From positions 542,026 to 606,025 of the forward strand of contig NZ_MQUQ01000015.1 in NCBI RefSeq assembly GCF_001953865.1: a stretch of 64,000 nt of DNA, written 5' to 3'. Positions 38,783-47,887 of the stretch are shown here, piece by piece. Under the pieces are notes generated by a model. That model was not told where the DNA came from, did not search any database, and saw only the letters and a program-made list of their open reading frames with translations. The position numbers and the translations under genes are program-made. Position 1 is the stretch's first letter, and each line of letters opens with the position of its first letter. This stretch comes from Amycolatopsis coloradensis. GTDB taxonomy: Bacteria; Actinomycetota; Actinomycetes; Mycobacteriales; Pseudonocardiaceae.

Positions 38783-39907
38783 TCACGACCTTCGTAGGAG
38801 ATCGCGGACGGCCGTCCTGTCGACCTTTCCGGGACCTCGCAACGGCAGTTCTTCGGTGAATTCGACCCGTTTCGGGGCGGCCGCCGCACCGGCCGCGTCG
38901 CGGCACGCCGCTCGCAGCGAGTCGACGTCGCAACCAGCGCCGACGACGAGTGCGACGACCGCTTCGCCCCACTCGGGATCAGGTACCCCGACCACGCACG
39001 CGTCGCGGATTCCGGGCTGCGCGGTCAAGATCCTTTCGACCGCCGCGGCGGCCACCTTCACCCCACCGGTGTTGATCATGTCGTCGATCCGCCCGAGGAT
39101 CTCCAGACGTCCATCGGGTGACAAACGGCCGCGGTCGGAAGTGCGGAACCGGCCTCCTGCGAAGGACTCCGAAGTCAGGTCAGGTCGCAGTCGGTAGCCG
39201 TGCGCGAGCACGTCACCGGTGATACAGACCCGCTCGTCCTCGAGTTCGACGTGTACTCCATCCAGCGGTACGCCGTCGTAGACGCAGCCGCTGGCGGTCT
39301 CGCTCATGCCGTACGCGGGCACGATCTTCACGCCCGCTCCGGCAGCGCGCTCCCGTAGTTCCGTGGTCGTCGCCGCGGCGCCGACGATGATCGCGTCGAA
39401 CGCGCGGGCCGCGGCCAGTCCAGGGCCACCCGCGTCGAGCAGCCGCCCCAGCTGGGTCGGGACGAGCGCGGTGTAGCGCGGCCCGTCCAGCGAGAGGAGT
39501 GGCGCGGCGGCTTCGGCGAAGTCGTCCGGCCGGAAACCGGAGGCGTGCAGTACCGACGGCGTCGTCCCGGCCAGCAGTGAGCGGACCAGTACCTGGAGAC
39601 CGCCGATGTACTGCGCCGGGGTCGCGAGCAGCCAGTGCCCCGGTCCGCCGAGCCGCTCGTGGGTGGCGCGGGCCGACGCGGCCAGCGCGGCGGCCGAGAG
39701 CAGGACGCCCTTGGGCTCGCCGGTGGACCCCGAGGTGGCGATGATCACCGCCGTCCCGGGTTCGGCCGGGAGTGTCGGTTCCATCGCGTCTCGCAGGGCC
39801 TCCGACGCGTAGGGGAGGACGGCCGGGCCGCCACCGAGCGCCTCGGTCAGTGCCGAGGTCAGCTCGGTGATCGACTCCGGACTCCCGTCCACCCCGACCG
39901 CACGCAT
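38783..39907 (-). CDS. menE: o-Succinylbenzoate-CoA ligase
   Basis: 374-residue adenylate-forming enzyme, shorter than general acyl-CoA ligases as usual for actinobacterial MenE. It activates o-succinylbenzoate for MenB. Motifs: ATSGSTGEPKGVLLS (P-loop), PAYGMSETASGCVYDG, FRTSDRGRLSPDGRLEILGR, and the catalytic Lys in LRGPGKVDRTAV at the C-terminus. GTG/ATG choice: the start at 39907 gives MRAVGVDG and no better one is seen. Confidence 0.92.
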   Translation of the reverse strand: MRAVGVDGSPESITELTSALTEALGGGPAVLPYASEALRDAMEPTLPAEPGTAVIIATSGSTGEPKGVLLSAAALAASARATHERLGGPGHWLLATPAQYIGGLQVLVRSLLAGTTPSVLHASGFRPDDFAEAAAPLLSLDGPRYTALVPTQLGRLLDAGGPGLAAARAFDAIIVGAAATTTELRERAAGAGVKIVPAYGMSETASGCVYDGVPLDGVHVELEDERVCITGDVLAHGYRLRPDLTSESFAGGRFRTSDRGRLSPDGRLEILGRIDDMINTGGVKVAAAAVERILTAQPGIRDACVVGVPDPEWGEAVVALVVGAGCDVDSLRAACRDAAGAAAAPKRVEFTEELPLRGPGKVDRTAVRDLLRRS

Positions 39908-39928
39908 CCCGCCACCCTATGCCCGCAA

Positions 39929-39983
39929 TTCGTCCTCTAGTTGCGGTGGTTCGTGTTACCAACTACCGCAACTAGAGGACGAA
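39929..39983. repeat. Family A palindrome between menE and menB
   Basis: 23-base arms 39929-39951 and 39961-39983 with one mismatch and a nine-base loop; the core arm is TTCGTCCTCTAGTTGCGGT. It lies 12 bases past the menB stop (minus strand), so it may terminate menB. Confidence 0.85.
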
Positions 39984-39994
39984 ACGCGGGGTGG

Positions 39995-40918
39995 TCAGTA
40001 GTAGTAGGGGAACGCGGAGAAGTCGGGGGAGCGCTTTTCCAGGAAGGCGTCGCGGCCTTCGACGGCCTCGTCCTGCATGTAGGCCAGCCGGGTGGCTTCG
40101 CCCGCGAAGAGCTGCTGGCCGACCAGGCCGTCGTCGGTGAGGTTGAACGCGTACTTCAGCATCCGCTGCGCCGTCGGCGACTTGCCGTTGATCGCCCACG
40201 CCCAGTCCAGCGCCTCGGTCTCGAGGTCCGCGTGCGGGACGGCGGAGTTGACCGCGCCCATCGCCAGCATCTGCTCGGCCGTGTACTCGCGGCCGAGGAA
40301 GAAGATCTCCCGCGCGAACTTCTGCCCGACCTGCTTGGCGAGGTACGCCGAGCCGTAGCCGCCGTCGAAGGAGCCGACGTCGGCGTCGGTCTGCTTGAAC
40401 CGCGCGTGCTCGGCCGAGGCGAGCGTGAGGTCGCACACCACGTGCAGCGAGTGCCCGCCACCGGCGGCCCACCCCGGGACCACCGCGATGACCACCTTCG
40501 GCATGAACCGGATCAGCCGCTGGACCTCGAGAATGTGCAGCCGCCCGGCCCGCGCCGGATCGATCGTGTCCGAGGTCTCCCCGTCCGCGTACTGATACCC
40601 GGAGCGTCCGCGAATACGCTGGTCACCACCGGAACAAAACGCCCAGCCACCGTCCTTCGGTGACGGGCCGTTGCCGGTGAGCAGGACGCAGCCGACGTCC
40701 GAGCTCATCCGCGCGTGGTCGAGCGCGCGGTACAGCTCGTCGACGGTGTGCGGACGGAAAGCGTTGCGGACCTCGGGACGGTCGAACGCGATGCGCACGA
40801 CACGTTTGCCTGAGCGGCTCTCAGAGGAGCGGTGATAGGTGATGTCGGTGAAGTCGAAACCTTCGACTTCCGTCCACAAGGCGGGGTCGAACAGCTCGGA
40901 AACCTGGGCGTCATCCAC
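39995..40918 (-). CDS. menB: 1,4-dihydroxy-2-naphthoyl-CoA synthase
   Basis: Crotonase-fold enzyme cyclising o-succinylbenzoyl-CoA. 307 residues. Oxyanion-hole regions AFCSGGDQRIRG and VVPGWAAGGGHSLHVVCDLT, the catalytic-loop Asp in TDADVGSFDGGYGSAYLA, and C-terminal SPDFSAFPYYY. Start GTG 40918 (VDDAQVSELFDPALW) is preceded by TATTCT seven bases away, suggesting a leaderless transcript; the long upstream extension of the frame is only antisense to menD. Divergent from menD with 57 bases between. Confidence 0.95.
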   Translation of the reverse strand: MDDAQVSELFDPALWTEVEGFDFTDITYHRSSESRSGKRVVRIAFDRPEVRNAFRPHTVDELYRALDHARMSSDVGCVLLTGNGPSPKDGGWAFCSGGDQRIRGRSGYQYADGETSDTIDPARAGRLHILEVQRLIRFMPKVVIAVVPGWAAGGGHSLHVVCDLTLASAEHARFKQTDADVGSFDGGYGSAYLAKQVGQKFAREIFFLGREYTAEQMLAMGAVNSAVPHADLETEALDWAWAINGKSPTAQRMLKYAFNLTDDGLVGQQLFAGEATRLAYMQDEAVEGRDAFLEKRSPDFSAFPYYY

Positions 40919-40975
40919 GTTTGGGAGAATAGGACGTGTGGCCGTGAGTCGTAGTGTGAAATCCGAGGTCTGCCG

Positions 40976-42661
40976 GTGAATCCTTCCACCGCGCAGGCCA
41001 GGGTCATCGTCGACGAACTCGTTCGCAACACCGTCTCGCACGTCGTGCTCTGCCCCGGCTCTCGCAACGCCCCGCTGTCGATCGCGCTCTACGACGCGGC
41101 GGCCGCCGGGCGCCTCCAGCTGCACGTCCGGATCGACGAACGCGGCGCCGCGTTCCTCGCCCTCGGCATCGCCGCGCGCACCGGCCGTCCGGTGGCCGTG
41201 CTGTGCACTTCGGGCACCGCGGCCGCGAACTTCCACCCCGCCGTGCTGGAGGCCGACCGCGCGGGCGTCCCGCTGATCGTGCTCACCGCCGACCGCCCGC
41301 CCGAGCTGCGGGCCGCCGGTGCGAGCCAGGTCATCGACCAGCATCAGCTCTACGGCAACGCCATCCGCTACTTCGACGAGCTCGCCGTCGCCGAACGCCG
41401 TGCCGGGCAGAACTCGTACTGGCGTGGCCAGATCTGCCGTGCCTGGAACGCCGCGTACGGCGAATGGCGCTGCGGGCCGGTGCACCTGAACATCCCGTTC
41501 CGCGAGCCGCTCGTGCCGGACGTTTCCGGCGGGGCCGATGACGAAGAGTGGTACGAGTCACTCGAAGGGCGTCCCGACGGCGCCCGGTGGACCGAACTTC
41601 CCGACTTCGGCGCGCTTCCCTCGTTCGTGGTGCCCTCGGCTCGTTCCGGCCTGGTCATCGCGTGCGACACCGGTGTGCAGGCGGCCAGTGAATGGGCCGA
41701 GCTGCACGGCTGGCCGGTCGTGTCCGAGACCGGCGGTATCGGGCTGGCCGGTGCGACGGCGATCTCGTCCGGCGCCTGGCTGCTCGGCGTCGAGGAGTTC
41801 ATCTCGCGGCACAAGCCCGAACAGGTCCTGTGCATCGGCCGTCCCACGGTGTTCCGGCAGGTCCAGCGGGTCCTGTCCGATCCCGACGTCGAGGTGCTGC
41901 TGGTCCGGCCCGATTCGGACTGGCCCGCGCCCGCGCACAACGTCCGGCAGGTCGGCCAGTGGTTCGACGAGCCGACCAAACCGGCCGATCCGGAGTGGCT
42001 CGCCAGCTGGCAGCGCGCGGACAAGGCGGCGTCCTCGGCGGTGGCCGAGGCGCTGGCCGTCGAACCGTGGCCGAGCGGGCTGCGCCTGGCCCGTGAGTTG
42101 ATCGACGCGGTCCCGGAGGGGTCGCTGCTGGTCGTCGGCTCGTCCAACCCCACCCGCGACGTCGCGCTCGCCGGACGGCTGCGGCCGGACGTCCTCGTGC
42201 ACCGCAACCGCGGTGTCGCCGGGATCGACGGCATGGTCTCGACCGCGATCGGCGCCGCGACCGTCCACAGAGGACATTCGTACGCCCTGCTCGGCGACCT
42301 CACGTTCCTGCACGACGCGAGCGGCCTGCTGACCGGCCCCGCCGAGCAGCGTCCCGACCTGACGATCGTGGTCCTCAACGACGACGGCGGGGGCATCTTC
42401 TCCCTGCTGGAACAGGGCGCGCCCGAGCACAACGCCAGCTTCGAACGCGTCTTCGGCACACCGCACGGCGCCGATCTCGGCGCGCTGTGCGCGGGCTACC
42501 GCGTCCCGCACCTCGTCGCCGAGACGCTCACCGAGTTCCGTGCCGCGCTGAAGCCCGCGCCGGGTCTGCGGGTGGTCGAGGTCCGGGTGGACCGAACGCG
42601 CCACCGGGAGCTGCACGCGCGCCTCCGTACGGCGGTGTCGTCGGCCGTGCGGGCTGTCTAG
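40976..42661 (+). CDS. menD: 2-succinyl-5-enolpyruvyl-6-hydroxy-3-cyclohexene-1-carboxylate synthase
   Basis: Thiamine-diphosphate enzyme that adds 2-oxoglutarate-derived succinic semialdehyde to isochorismate, early in menaquinone synthesis. 561 residues. Marks: CPGSRNAPLSIAL and RIDERGAAFLALGIA with the catalytic Glu, GTAAANFHPAVLEA, SSNPTRDVALAG, NRGVAGIDGMVSTAIGAA, and the ThDP/Mg motif VVLNDDGGGIFSLLEQ. Start GTG 40976. No menF/menC homologue is in the window. Confidence 0.95.
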   Translation: MNPSTAQARVIVDELVRNTVSHVVLCPGSRNAPLSIALYDAAAAGRLQLHVRIDERGAAFLALGIAARTGRPVAVLCTSGTAAANFHPAVLEADRAGVPLIVLTADRPPELRAAGASQVIDQHQLYGNAIRYFDELAVAERRAGQNSYWRGQICRAWNAAYGEWRCGPVHLNIPFREPLVPDVSGGADDEEWYESLEGRPDGARWTELPDFGALPSFVVPSARSGLVIACDTGVQAASEWAELHGWPVVSETGGIGLAGATAISSGAWLLGVEEFISRHKPEQVLCIGRPTVFRQVQRVLSDPDVEVLLVRPDSDWPAPAHNVRQVGQWFDEPTKPADPEWLASWQRADKAASSAVAEALAVEPWPSGLRLARELIDAVPEGSLLVVGSSNPTRDVALAGRLRPDVLVHRNRGVAGIDGMVSTAIGAATVHRGHSYALLGDLTFLHDASGLLTGPAEQRPDLTIVVLNDDGGGIFSLLEQGAPEHNASFERVFGTPHGADLGALCAGYRVPHLVAETLTEFRAALKPAPGLRVVEVRVDRTRHRELHARLRTAVSSAVRAV

Positions 42662-42769
42662 CCGATTTCCGTCTCAGTCCAGAGGCTAGGAACCCCTCCT
42701 TCGGCTGTGTCTTCGAGATGATCGTCTGGCTACGTTCAAGCGCGCTGACAAATCCTGGGAGGATTCGCA

Positions 42770-44290
42770 ATGCGCTTGAAGACTCGCGCCGGCTTCGCCG
42801 GATTGACCGCGGGCGTCGTCTCGGTGCTGCTCGTGGGCTCCGCGGCCGCCGCACCCGCGCCTGGTTCGATCGGCGTCGGCGACCCGTACTACCCGCACGC
42901 CGGCAACGGCGGCTACGACGTCGCTCACTACGACCTCCGGCTGACCTACCAGCCGTCCACCGACCTGCTGTCCGGCGCCACGACCGTCCTGCTCACCGCG
43001 ACGCAGGACCTCTCGGCGTTCAACCTCGACTTCGGGCTGAAGGTGTCGAGCGTCCGGGTCGACAACCGGCCCGCGAAGTTCGCGACGTCGACCGACGGCA
43101 CCGGTGAGCTGACCGTCACGCCGGCGACGCCGCTGAAGAAGGGCCAGACGGCGACCGTCGTCGTGGCCTACGCGGACACGCCGTCGAAGGTGAAGATCGA
43201 CGGCTTCACCGCGTGGAAGAAGACCCCGGACGGCGCGCTGGCCGTCGACGAGCCGCAGAGCGCGGCCTGGTGGTTCCCGTCCAACGACCACCCGACCGAC
43301 CTGGCCACCTACGACGTCTCGGTCGAGGTCCCGAACGACGTCGCGGCGCTGTCCAACGGCTCGCTCGTGCGCAAGACGGTGCAGCGGCCCGGCTGGACGC
43401 GCTGGAACTGGCGCAGCACCAAACCGCAGGCGACTTATCTCACGTCGCTGGAGGTCGGCAAGTTCGAGGTGAACGAGCAGACCACGCCGGACGGCAAGCC
43501 GTTCATCACCGCCTACGGCGCCGACCTCGGCGAATCCCTCGGCGCGGCCAAGGCCAGTGTCGAGCGGACGCCGGAGATCACCGAGTTCCTCGCCTCGAAG
43601 TTCGGTCCGTACCCGTTCGAGGCGCAGGGCGGTGTCGTCACCACCGGCATCACCTTCGCGCTGGAGAACCAGACTCGGCCGGTGTACGGCGCCAGGGCGT
43701 TCCGGTCCGGCTCCAACACCTCGGTCGTCGCGCACGAGCAGGCGCACCAGTGGTTCGGTGACAGCGTCACGCTCGGCAAATGGAGCGACATCTGGCTGAA
43801 CGAGGGCTTCGCCTCCTACGGCGAGTTCCTGTGGTCGGAGGAGACCGGCGAGGGCACGGCCGACGAACTCGCCCAGTACATCTACGACTCCGTGCCAGCC
43901 GAGGACCCGTTCTGGCAGGTCCTGCCCGCCGACCCCGGTGAGCCGAACCAGTTCCACGCGGCCGTCTACGACCGCGGCGCGCTCGCGGTGCACGCGTTGC
44001 GCAAGGCCGTGGGTGACGACACGTTCTTCCGGATCCTGCAGACCTGGCAGCAGGTGAAGAAGGCCAAGTCGGCGGTGATCGGAGAGTTCATCGCGCTGGC
44101 GGAAAAGATCTCGGGCAAGCCGTTGTATGACCTGTTCCAGACCTGGCTGTACACCAAGGGCAAGCCGTCGGTCAGTCCTAACGGGACCCCGGGGGCCACA
44201 CTTCGGGCCGCTTCCGTTCCGGTGGCGCCGAAGTCCTACCCGCAGATCAAGGCGACGCACGAATTCCTCGCCGAGCGACACGCCCACTGA
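42770..44290 (+). CDS. Secreted M1-family zinc metallopeptidase
   Basis: 506 residues. Signal peptide to about residue 28 (AGLTAGVVSVLLVGSAAAAP). M1 catalytic core: zinc site HEQAHQWFGD followed after 18 residues by NEGFASYGE, giving HExxH-18-E. The exopeptidase GAMEN motif appears as FALENQ, so N-terminal recognition is altered. The catalytic domain is nearly at the C-terminus, without the large C-terminal helical domain of aminopeptidase N. GGGAGG precedes ATG 42770. Probably an extracellular aminopeptidase; substrates unknown. Confidence 0.9.
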   Translation: MRLKTRAGFAGLTAGVVSVLLVGSAAAAPAPGSIGVGDPYYPHAGNGGYDVAHYDLRLTYQPSTDLLSGATTVLLTATQDLSAFNLDFGLKVSSVRVDNRPAKFATSTDGTGELTVTPATPLKKGQTATVVVAYADTPSKVKIDGFTAWKKTPDGALAVDEPQSAAWWFPSNDHPTDLATYDVSVEVPNDVAALSNGSLVRKTVQRPGWTRWNWRSTKPQATYLTSLEVGKFEVNEQTTPDGKPFITAYGADLGESLGAAKASVERTPEITEFLASKFGPYPFEAQGGVVTTGITFALENQTRPVYGARAFRSGSNTSVVAHEQAHQWFGDSVTLGKWSDIWLNEGFASYGEFLWSEETGEGTADELAQYIYDSVPAEDPFWQVLPADPGEPNQFHAAVYDRGALAVHALRKAVGDDTFFRILQTWQQVKKAKSAVIGEFIALAEKISGKPLYDLFQTWLYTKGKPSVSPNGTPGATLRAASVPVAPKSYPQIKATHEFLAERHAH

Positions 44291-44300
44291 CGGGTAGCGC

Positions 44301-44306
44301 TACGCT
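44301..44306 (+). promoter_or_regulatory. -10 box of leaderless DUF3592 gene
   Basis: TACGCT six bases before GTG 44313, the common leaderless arrangement in this window. It sits ~10 bases after the M1 peptidase stop. Confidence 0.35.
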
Positions 44307-44312
44307 CGCGTC

Positions 44313-44765
44313 GTGACGGCCAAAGCGGAGCGAGTGAGGCGCATCGGGTGGTTTGCCGCCCTCGTTGTCGCCTCACTCGTCACCGTGCTCGGCGTCTCGC
44401 TGCTGTTCGCCGCCCTCCGCAACGACAGCTCGATCGAAGCGGAACTCGGGCAGGCGACCGCGCAGGTCGAATCGGTCACGTTCGACCGCACGATCATCAA
44501 CTACGCCACCCCCGACGGCATCGTCCACAGCCCGGCCAACGGCGTGCTCTACCCGGCCGGGCTGGCCGCCGGGCAGCTGGTGAACATCGAGTACGACGTC
44601 GGCGACCCCGAACTCGCGCGGGTGGCGGGCCGCTCGGCGGCGAACACCCTGCTGCCGCTGGGCAGCATGATCTTCTTCACCTGGCTGGTCGCCGGACCGC
44701 TGCTGTGGTGGATCCGGCGGCAGCGGCTCGCTTACCGGCGTTCGCCGGCCGTGTCGTCCGTCTGA
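44313..44765 (+). CDS. DUF3592-like membrane protein (Rv0556-like)
   Basis: 150 residues: helix WFAALVVASLVTVLGVSLLF, an extracytoplasmic stretch (~45-105) with VESVTFDRTIINYATPDGIV and GQLVNIEYDV, and a second helix TLLPLGSMIFFTWLVAGPLL. It resembles DUF3592 proteins and occupies the place of mycobacterial Rv0556. Function unknown. Confidence 0.75.
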   Translation: MTAKAERVRRIGWFAALVVASLVTVLGVSLLFAALRNDSSIEAELGQATAQVESVTFDRTIINYATPDGIVHSPANGVLYPAGLAAGQLVNIEYDVGDPELARVAGRSAANTLLPLGSMIFFTWLVAGPLLWWIRRQRLAYRRSPAVSSV

Positions 44766-44804
44766 TCACGCGTGATGGGCGGGACGACTCGCGTGATCAG
44801 ACGG
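44758..44804. terminator. Bidirectional hairpin between convergent genes
   Basis: Perfect 15-base arms CCGTCTGATCACGCG (44758-44772) and complement (44790-44804), 17-base loop GACGACT-containing. The left arm overlaps the end of the DUF3592-like gene; the right arm lies just past the IMPase stop on the other strand. Confidence 0.85.
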
Positions 44805-44809
44805 CGAAC

Positions 44810-45640
44810 TCAGCCGACCGAAGCCTGCCACCAGCCCAGTACCTCGTCGGCCACTCCCGGAGCCGCGACCAGCAGGGCGTCGACCGGCAGGGCCGAGTCC
44901 TCGCCGTGCCGGTCCAGCACCACGGCACCCGACTCGATGGCCAGCGCGACCGAACCCGCCACGTCCCACTCGCGGTAGTTGTGCAGCACCGCCGCGGCCG
45001 CGTGCCCCAGCGCGACCTGCGCGATCGCCAGCGCCGCCGATCCCAGCACCCGGACCCCGGCGTGCGCGGCGGCGGCCCGTTCGATGAACTGGCCCATCCC
45101 CGGCCAGACACCTTTGCGCGTGAGTTCCGTGCAGACGATCGCCCCGGCGGTCCCGCGCCGGTCGGTCAGCCTGATCGGCTTGCCGTTCGCCCTGGCCCCG
45201 CGGCCGCGCGCGGCGGCGTAGATCTGGGCGCGGTACGGGTCCGCGACGACGCCGACCACCGGCCCCGAAGCGTCGATCAGGGCGAGGCTGTACGCGCACC
45301 AGGGGACGCCGGCGACGTAGTTGGCGGTGCCGTCGACCGGGTCGACCACCCAGCGGTATTCGGCGACGTCGGCACCGTGGTCGGCGCCGAATTCACCGCC
45401 GACGACGGGGATGCCGGGGAACTCCGCGGTCAGCACGCGGCGGGTGTGCCGTTCGAGGATCCGGTCCGTGTCGGTGACCCAGTCGAAGGGTGAGTCGTTC
45501 GGATCCGGATGGGCGCCCCGGCCCGCGGTCGCGGTGATCACGTCGGTCGCGTCGTTGGCCAGCCGCCCGGCCACTTCGAGGGCCCTCGACAGCAACCCGG
45601 GCTCGACGGGTTGCGGCGGCCTTGACGACAGAAGGGTCAT
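44810..45640 (-). CDS. Inositol monophosphatase-family phosphatase
   Basis: 276 residues. Mg2+-binding motifs: Glu in VVGGEFGADHG, WVVDPVDGTANYVAGVPWCA (DxDGT), and the C-terminal YREWDVAGSVALAIESGAVV. Substrates in the family include inositol phosphate, histidinol phosphate and 3'-phosphoadenosine phosphate. Next to mannosyltransferase mgtA, a role in inositol-containing lipids is plausible but unproven. ATG 45640 is divergent from mgtA. Confidence 0.9.
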   Translation of the reverse strand: MTLLSSRPPQPVEPGLLSRALEVAGRLANDATDVITATAGRGAHPDPNDSPFDWVTDTDRILERHTRRVLTAEFPGIPVVGGEFGADHGADVAEYRWVVDPVDGTANYVAGVPWCAYSLALIDASGPVVGVVADPYRAQIYAAARGRGARANGKPIRLTDRRGTAGAIVCTELTRKGVWPGMGQFIERAAAAHAGVRVLGSAALAIAQVALGHAAAAVLHNYREWDVAGSVALAIESGAVVLDRHGEDSALPVDALLVAAPGVADEVLGWWQASVG

Positions 45641-45751
45641 GCCTGCCTAGTGTGGCCGAAACTGGTTTCCGGAACACGACCTTGAGATGACATGTCGTCT
45701 GTTCCGTTTTTGTTGGCGTGGGCGTCACAACCGGATGCGAAGGTGAGCATC

Positions 45752-46870
45752 GTGCGAGTCGCGATAGTCACCGAAAGTTTCCTGCCCCAGGTGAACGGCG
45801 TGACCAACTCCGTGCTCCGCGTCGTGGAACACCTCCGCGACCGCGCGCACGACGTGCTGATCATCGCCCCGGGGCCGGGCCCCGGGGAGTACCTCGGCGC
45901 CCCGGTCGTGCGCATTCCCGCCCTCGACTTCCCCGGGGTGAACTCCCTCCCGGTCGGCGTGCCGACCAGGACGGTGCTCACCGCGCTGGCCGATTTCGGG
46001 CCGGACGTGGTGCATCTGGCGTCGCCGTTCGTGGTCGGCGCCCGCGGTCTCGCCGCGGCCAGACGGCTGCGGGTGCCGTGCATCGCGGTGTATCAGACCG
46101 ACATCGCCGGTTTCGCCGCCGCGTACGGCTTCGGCCTCGCGGCCCGCGCGGCCTGGCGCTGGGTGCGGCGGCTGCACTCGCGGGCCGACCGCACGCTCGC
46201 GCCGTCGTCGGATTCGGTGGAGCAGCTGAAACTGCACGGCATCCCGCGGGTGCACCGCTGGGCGCGCGGTGTCGACATCGAGCGGTTCTCGCCGGTACAC
46301 GCCGATCCCGCGTTGCGGGCCGAGCTGGCGCCGAACGGCGAGCTGCTGGTCGGTTTCGTCGGCAGGCTCGCGCCCGAAAAGGAGGTCGAGCGGCTGACCG
46401 CGCTCGCCGGGGTCGACGGGATCCGCGTGGTCGTCGTCGGCGACGGGCCGGAACTGCCGATGCTGCGCGAGCGGATCCCGGCTGCCGCGTTCCTGGGCGC
46501 CCGGTACGGCGAAGAGCTTTCCGCCGCGTACGCGAGCCTCGACGTCTTCGTCCACACAGGACCGCACGAGACGTTCTGCCAGGCCATCCAGGAGGCGATG
46601 GCGTCCGGGTTGCCGGTGCTCGCGCCGAACGCGGGCGGCCCGAAGGACCTGGTCCTGCCCGGCCGCACCGGCTACCTGCTGCCCGCCGACCGGGCTGGCT
46701 TCGCGACGGCGCTGGTGGACATGGTGAACGACCTGCGTGACGACGCGCTGCGCGCCAGGCTGGGGGAGAAGGCGCGCAAGGTCGTCCTCGGCCGCACGTG
46801 GCCTGCGGTCTGCCACGAACTGGTCGGCCACTACGAGGCCGTTCAGGGCAAAGTCGCGCGCGCGGCCTGA
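45752..46870 (+). CDS. mgtA: GDP-mannose-dependent alpha-mannosyltransferase MgtA
   Basis: 372-residue GT4 glycosyltransferase, very similar from memory to Rv0557 (MgtA), which mannosylates a glycolipid acceptor in lipoglycan synthesis. Marks: RVAIVTESFLPQVNGVTNSV, VVHLASPFVVGARGLAAARR, VPCIAVYQTDIAGFA, GIPRVHRWARGVDIERF, FVGRLAPEKEVERLTAL, and the E(x7)E-type FVHTGPHETFCQAIQEAMAS. GTG 45752 is chosen: AAGGTGAG lies just upstream and it gives the conserved VRVAIV start. Earlier in-frame starts (45692, 45743) lack support. Confidence 0.92.
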   Translation: MRVAIVTESFLPQVNGVTNSVLRVVEHLRDRAHDVLIIAPGPGPGEYLGAPVVRIPALDFPGVNSLPVGVPTRTVLTALADFGPDVVHLASPFVVGARGLAAARRLRVPCIAVYQTDIAGFAAAYGFGLAARAAWRWVRRLHSRADRTLAPSSDSVEQLKLHGIPRVHRWARGVDIERFSPVHADPALRAELAPNGELLVGFVGRLAPEKEVERLTALAGVDGIRVVVVGDGPELPMLRERIPAAAFLGARYGEELSAAYASLDVFVHTGPHETFCQAIQEAMASGLPVLAPNAGGPKDLVLPGRTGYLLPADRAGFATALVDMVNDLRDDALRARLGEKARKVVLGRTWPAVCHELVGHYEAVQGKVARAA

Positions 46871-46871
46871 C

Positions 46872-47809
46872 ATGCACATCGTCCAGCCGGCCAACTTCTA
46901 CGGCCACGCTCGGGCGGGCTGCGGACGGCGTTGCACCACCTCGGCGCCGGTTACGTGGCGAGCGGCCATCAAGTGACCCTCGTGGTGCCAGGACGGCGCT
47001 ACGCGGACGAGACGCTGCCTTCGGGCGTCCGCCGGTTTTTCCTTCCAGCGCCGCAGATCCCGGGCACGGGCGGCTATCGCGCGGTCGACCCGCATCGCGT
47101 TCGCGCGGTGGTGAAACGGCTGGAACCGGACAGACTGGAGGTGTCCGACAGGCTCACGTTGCGCGGCATGGGCGGGTGGGCGCGGCGCAACGGCGTACCC
47201 AGCATGGTGATCTCGCGGCGTGTCCCGCTCGGCGTCGACCTCACGACGTTCGCCCCGGCCCGCCGCGACGACGGCTGGCGGCACACGCTGTCCGGCGACG
47301 CGGACGCGCTGATCGTCCACTGTGGACGCCTCTCGCCGGAGAAGCACGTCGAGCGCAGTGTGGACACCGTCGCCGAGCTGACCGAGGCAGGGCACCGTGT
47401 GCGGCTCGTGATCGCGGGCGACGGACCCCGCCGTCGGGCGCTGGAACGTCGGGCGCGCGGGTTGCCGGTGACCTTCCTCGGCTTCCTCTCCGGACGCGGC
47501 GACGTCGCGCGCCTGCTGGCCGGCGCCGACGTCTCCCTCGCGCCCGGTCCACACGAGACGTTCGGGCCGGCCGCGCTGGAGGCGCTCGCTTCGGGGACGC
47601 CGGTGGTGGTCTCGGCGTCGTCGGCGCTGCGGGAGATCGTGCGACCCGGCTGCGGCGAGGCCGTCGACGATCACGCCCCGGCGTTCGCGGGCGCCGTCAC
47701 CGGATTACTGGAGTGCCCCGAGGACGCTCGGCGTGCGGCGGCACGGGCCCGCGCGGAGGAATTCGCCTGGCCACGAGCGGTGCAGGGGATGCTCTCCGCG
47801 CTCACTTGA
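46872..47809 (+). pseudogene. Decayed GT4 glycosyltransferase (frameshift plus internal deletion)
   Basis: The ATG one base after mgtA starts MHIVQPANFYG, typical of GT4 N-termini, but the frame then degrades. One base appears lost near 46905; in the next frame the expected continuation PRSGGLRTALHHLGAGYVAS resumes. A second lesion lies near 47210, where GVPSMVIS joins directly to RRVPLGVDLTTF: the N-terminal Rossmann domain is ~60-70 residues too short, missing the stretch that normally lies between these motifs. The C-terminal domain is intact (CGRLSPEKHVERSVDTVAEL, APGPHETFGPAALEALASGT). Without the missing part the acceptor domain should not fold. Probably a paralogue of mgtA in decay. 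Confidence 0.75.
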
Positions 47810-47887
47810 TCACCCCAAGATCATTTGTATCCAATTTGTACAACCGGCCTTCATCGTCCCCTCAGCCATCGAGCGAGAGGACGGCAC

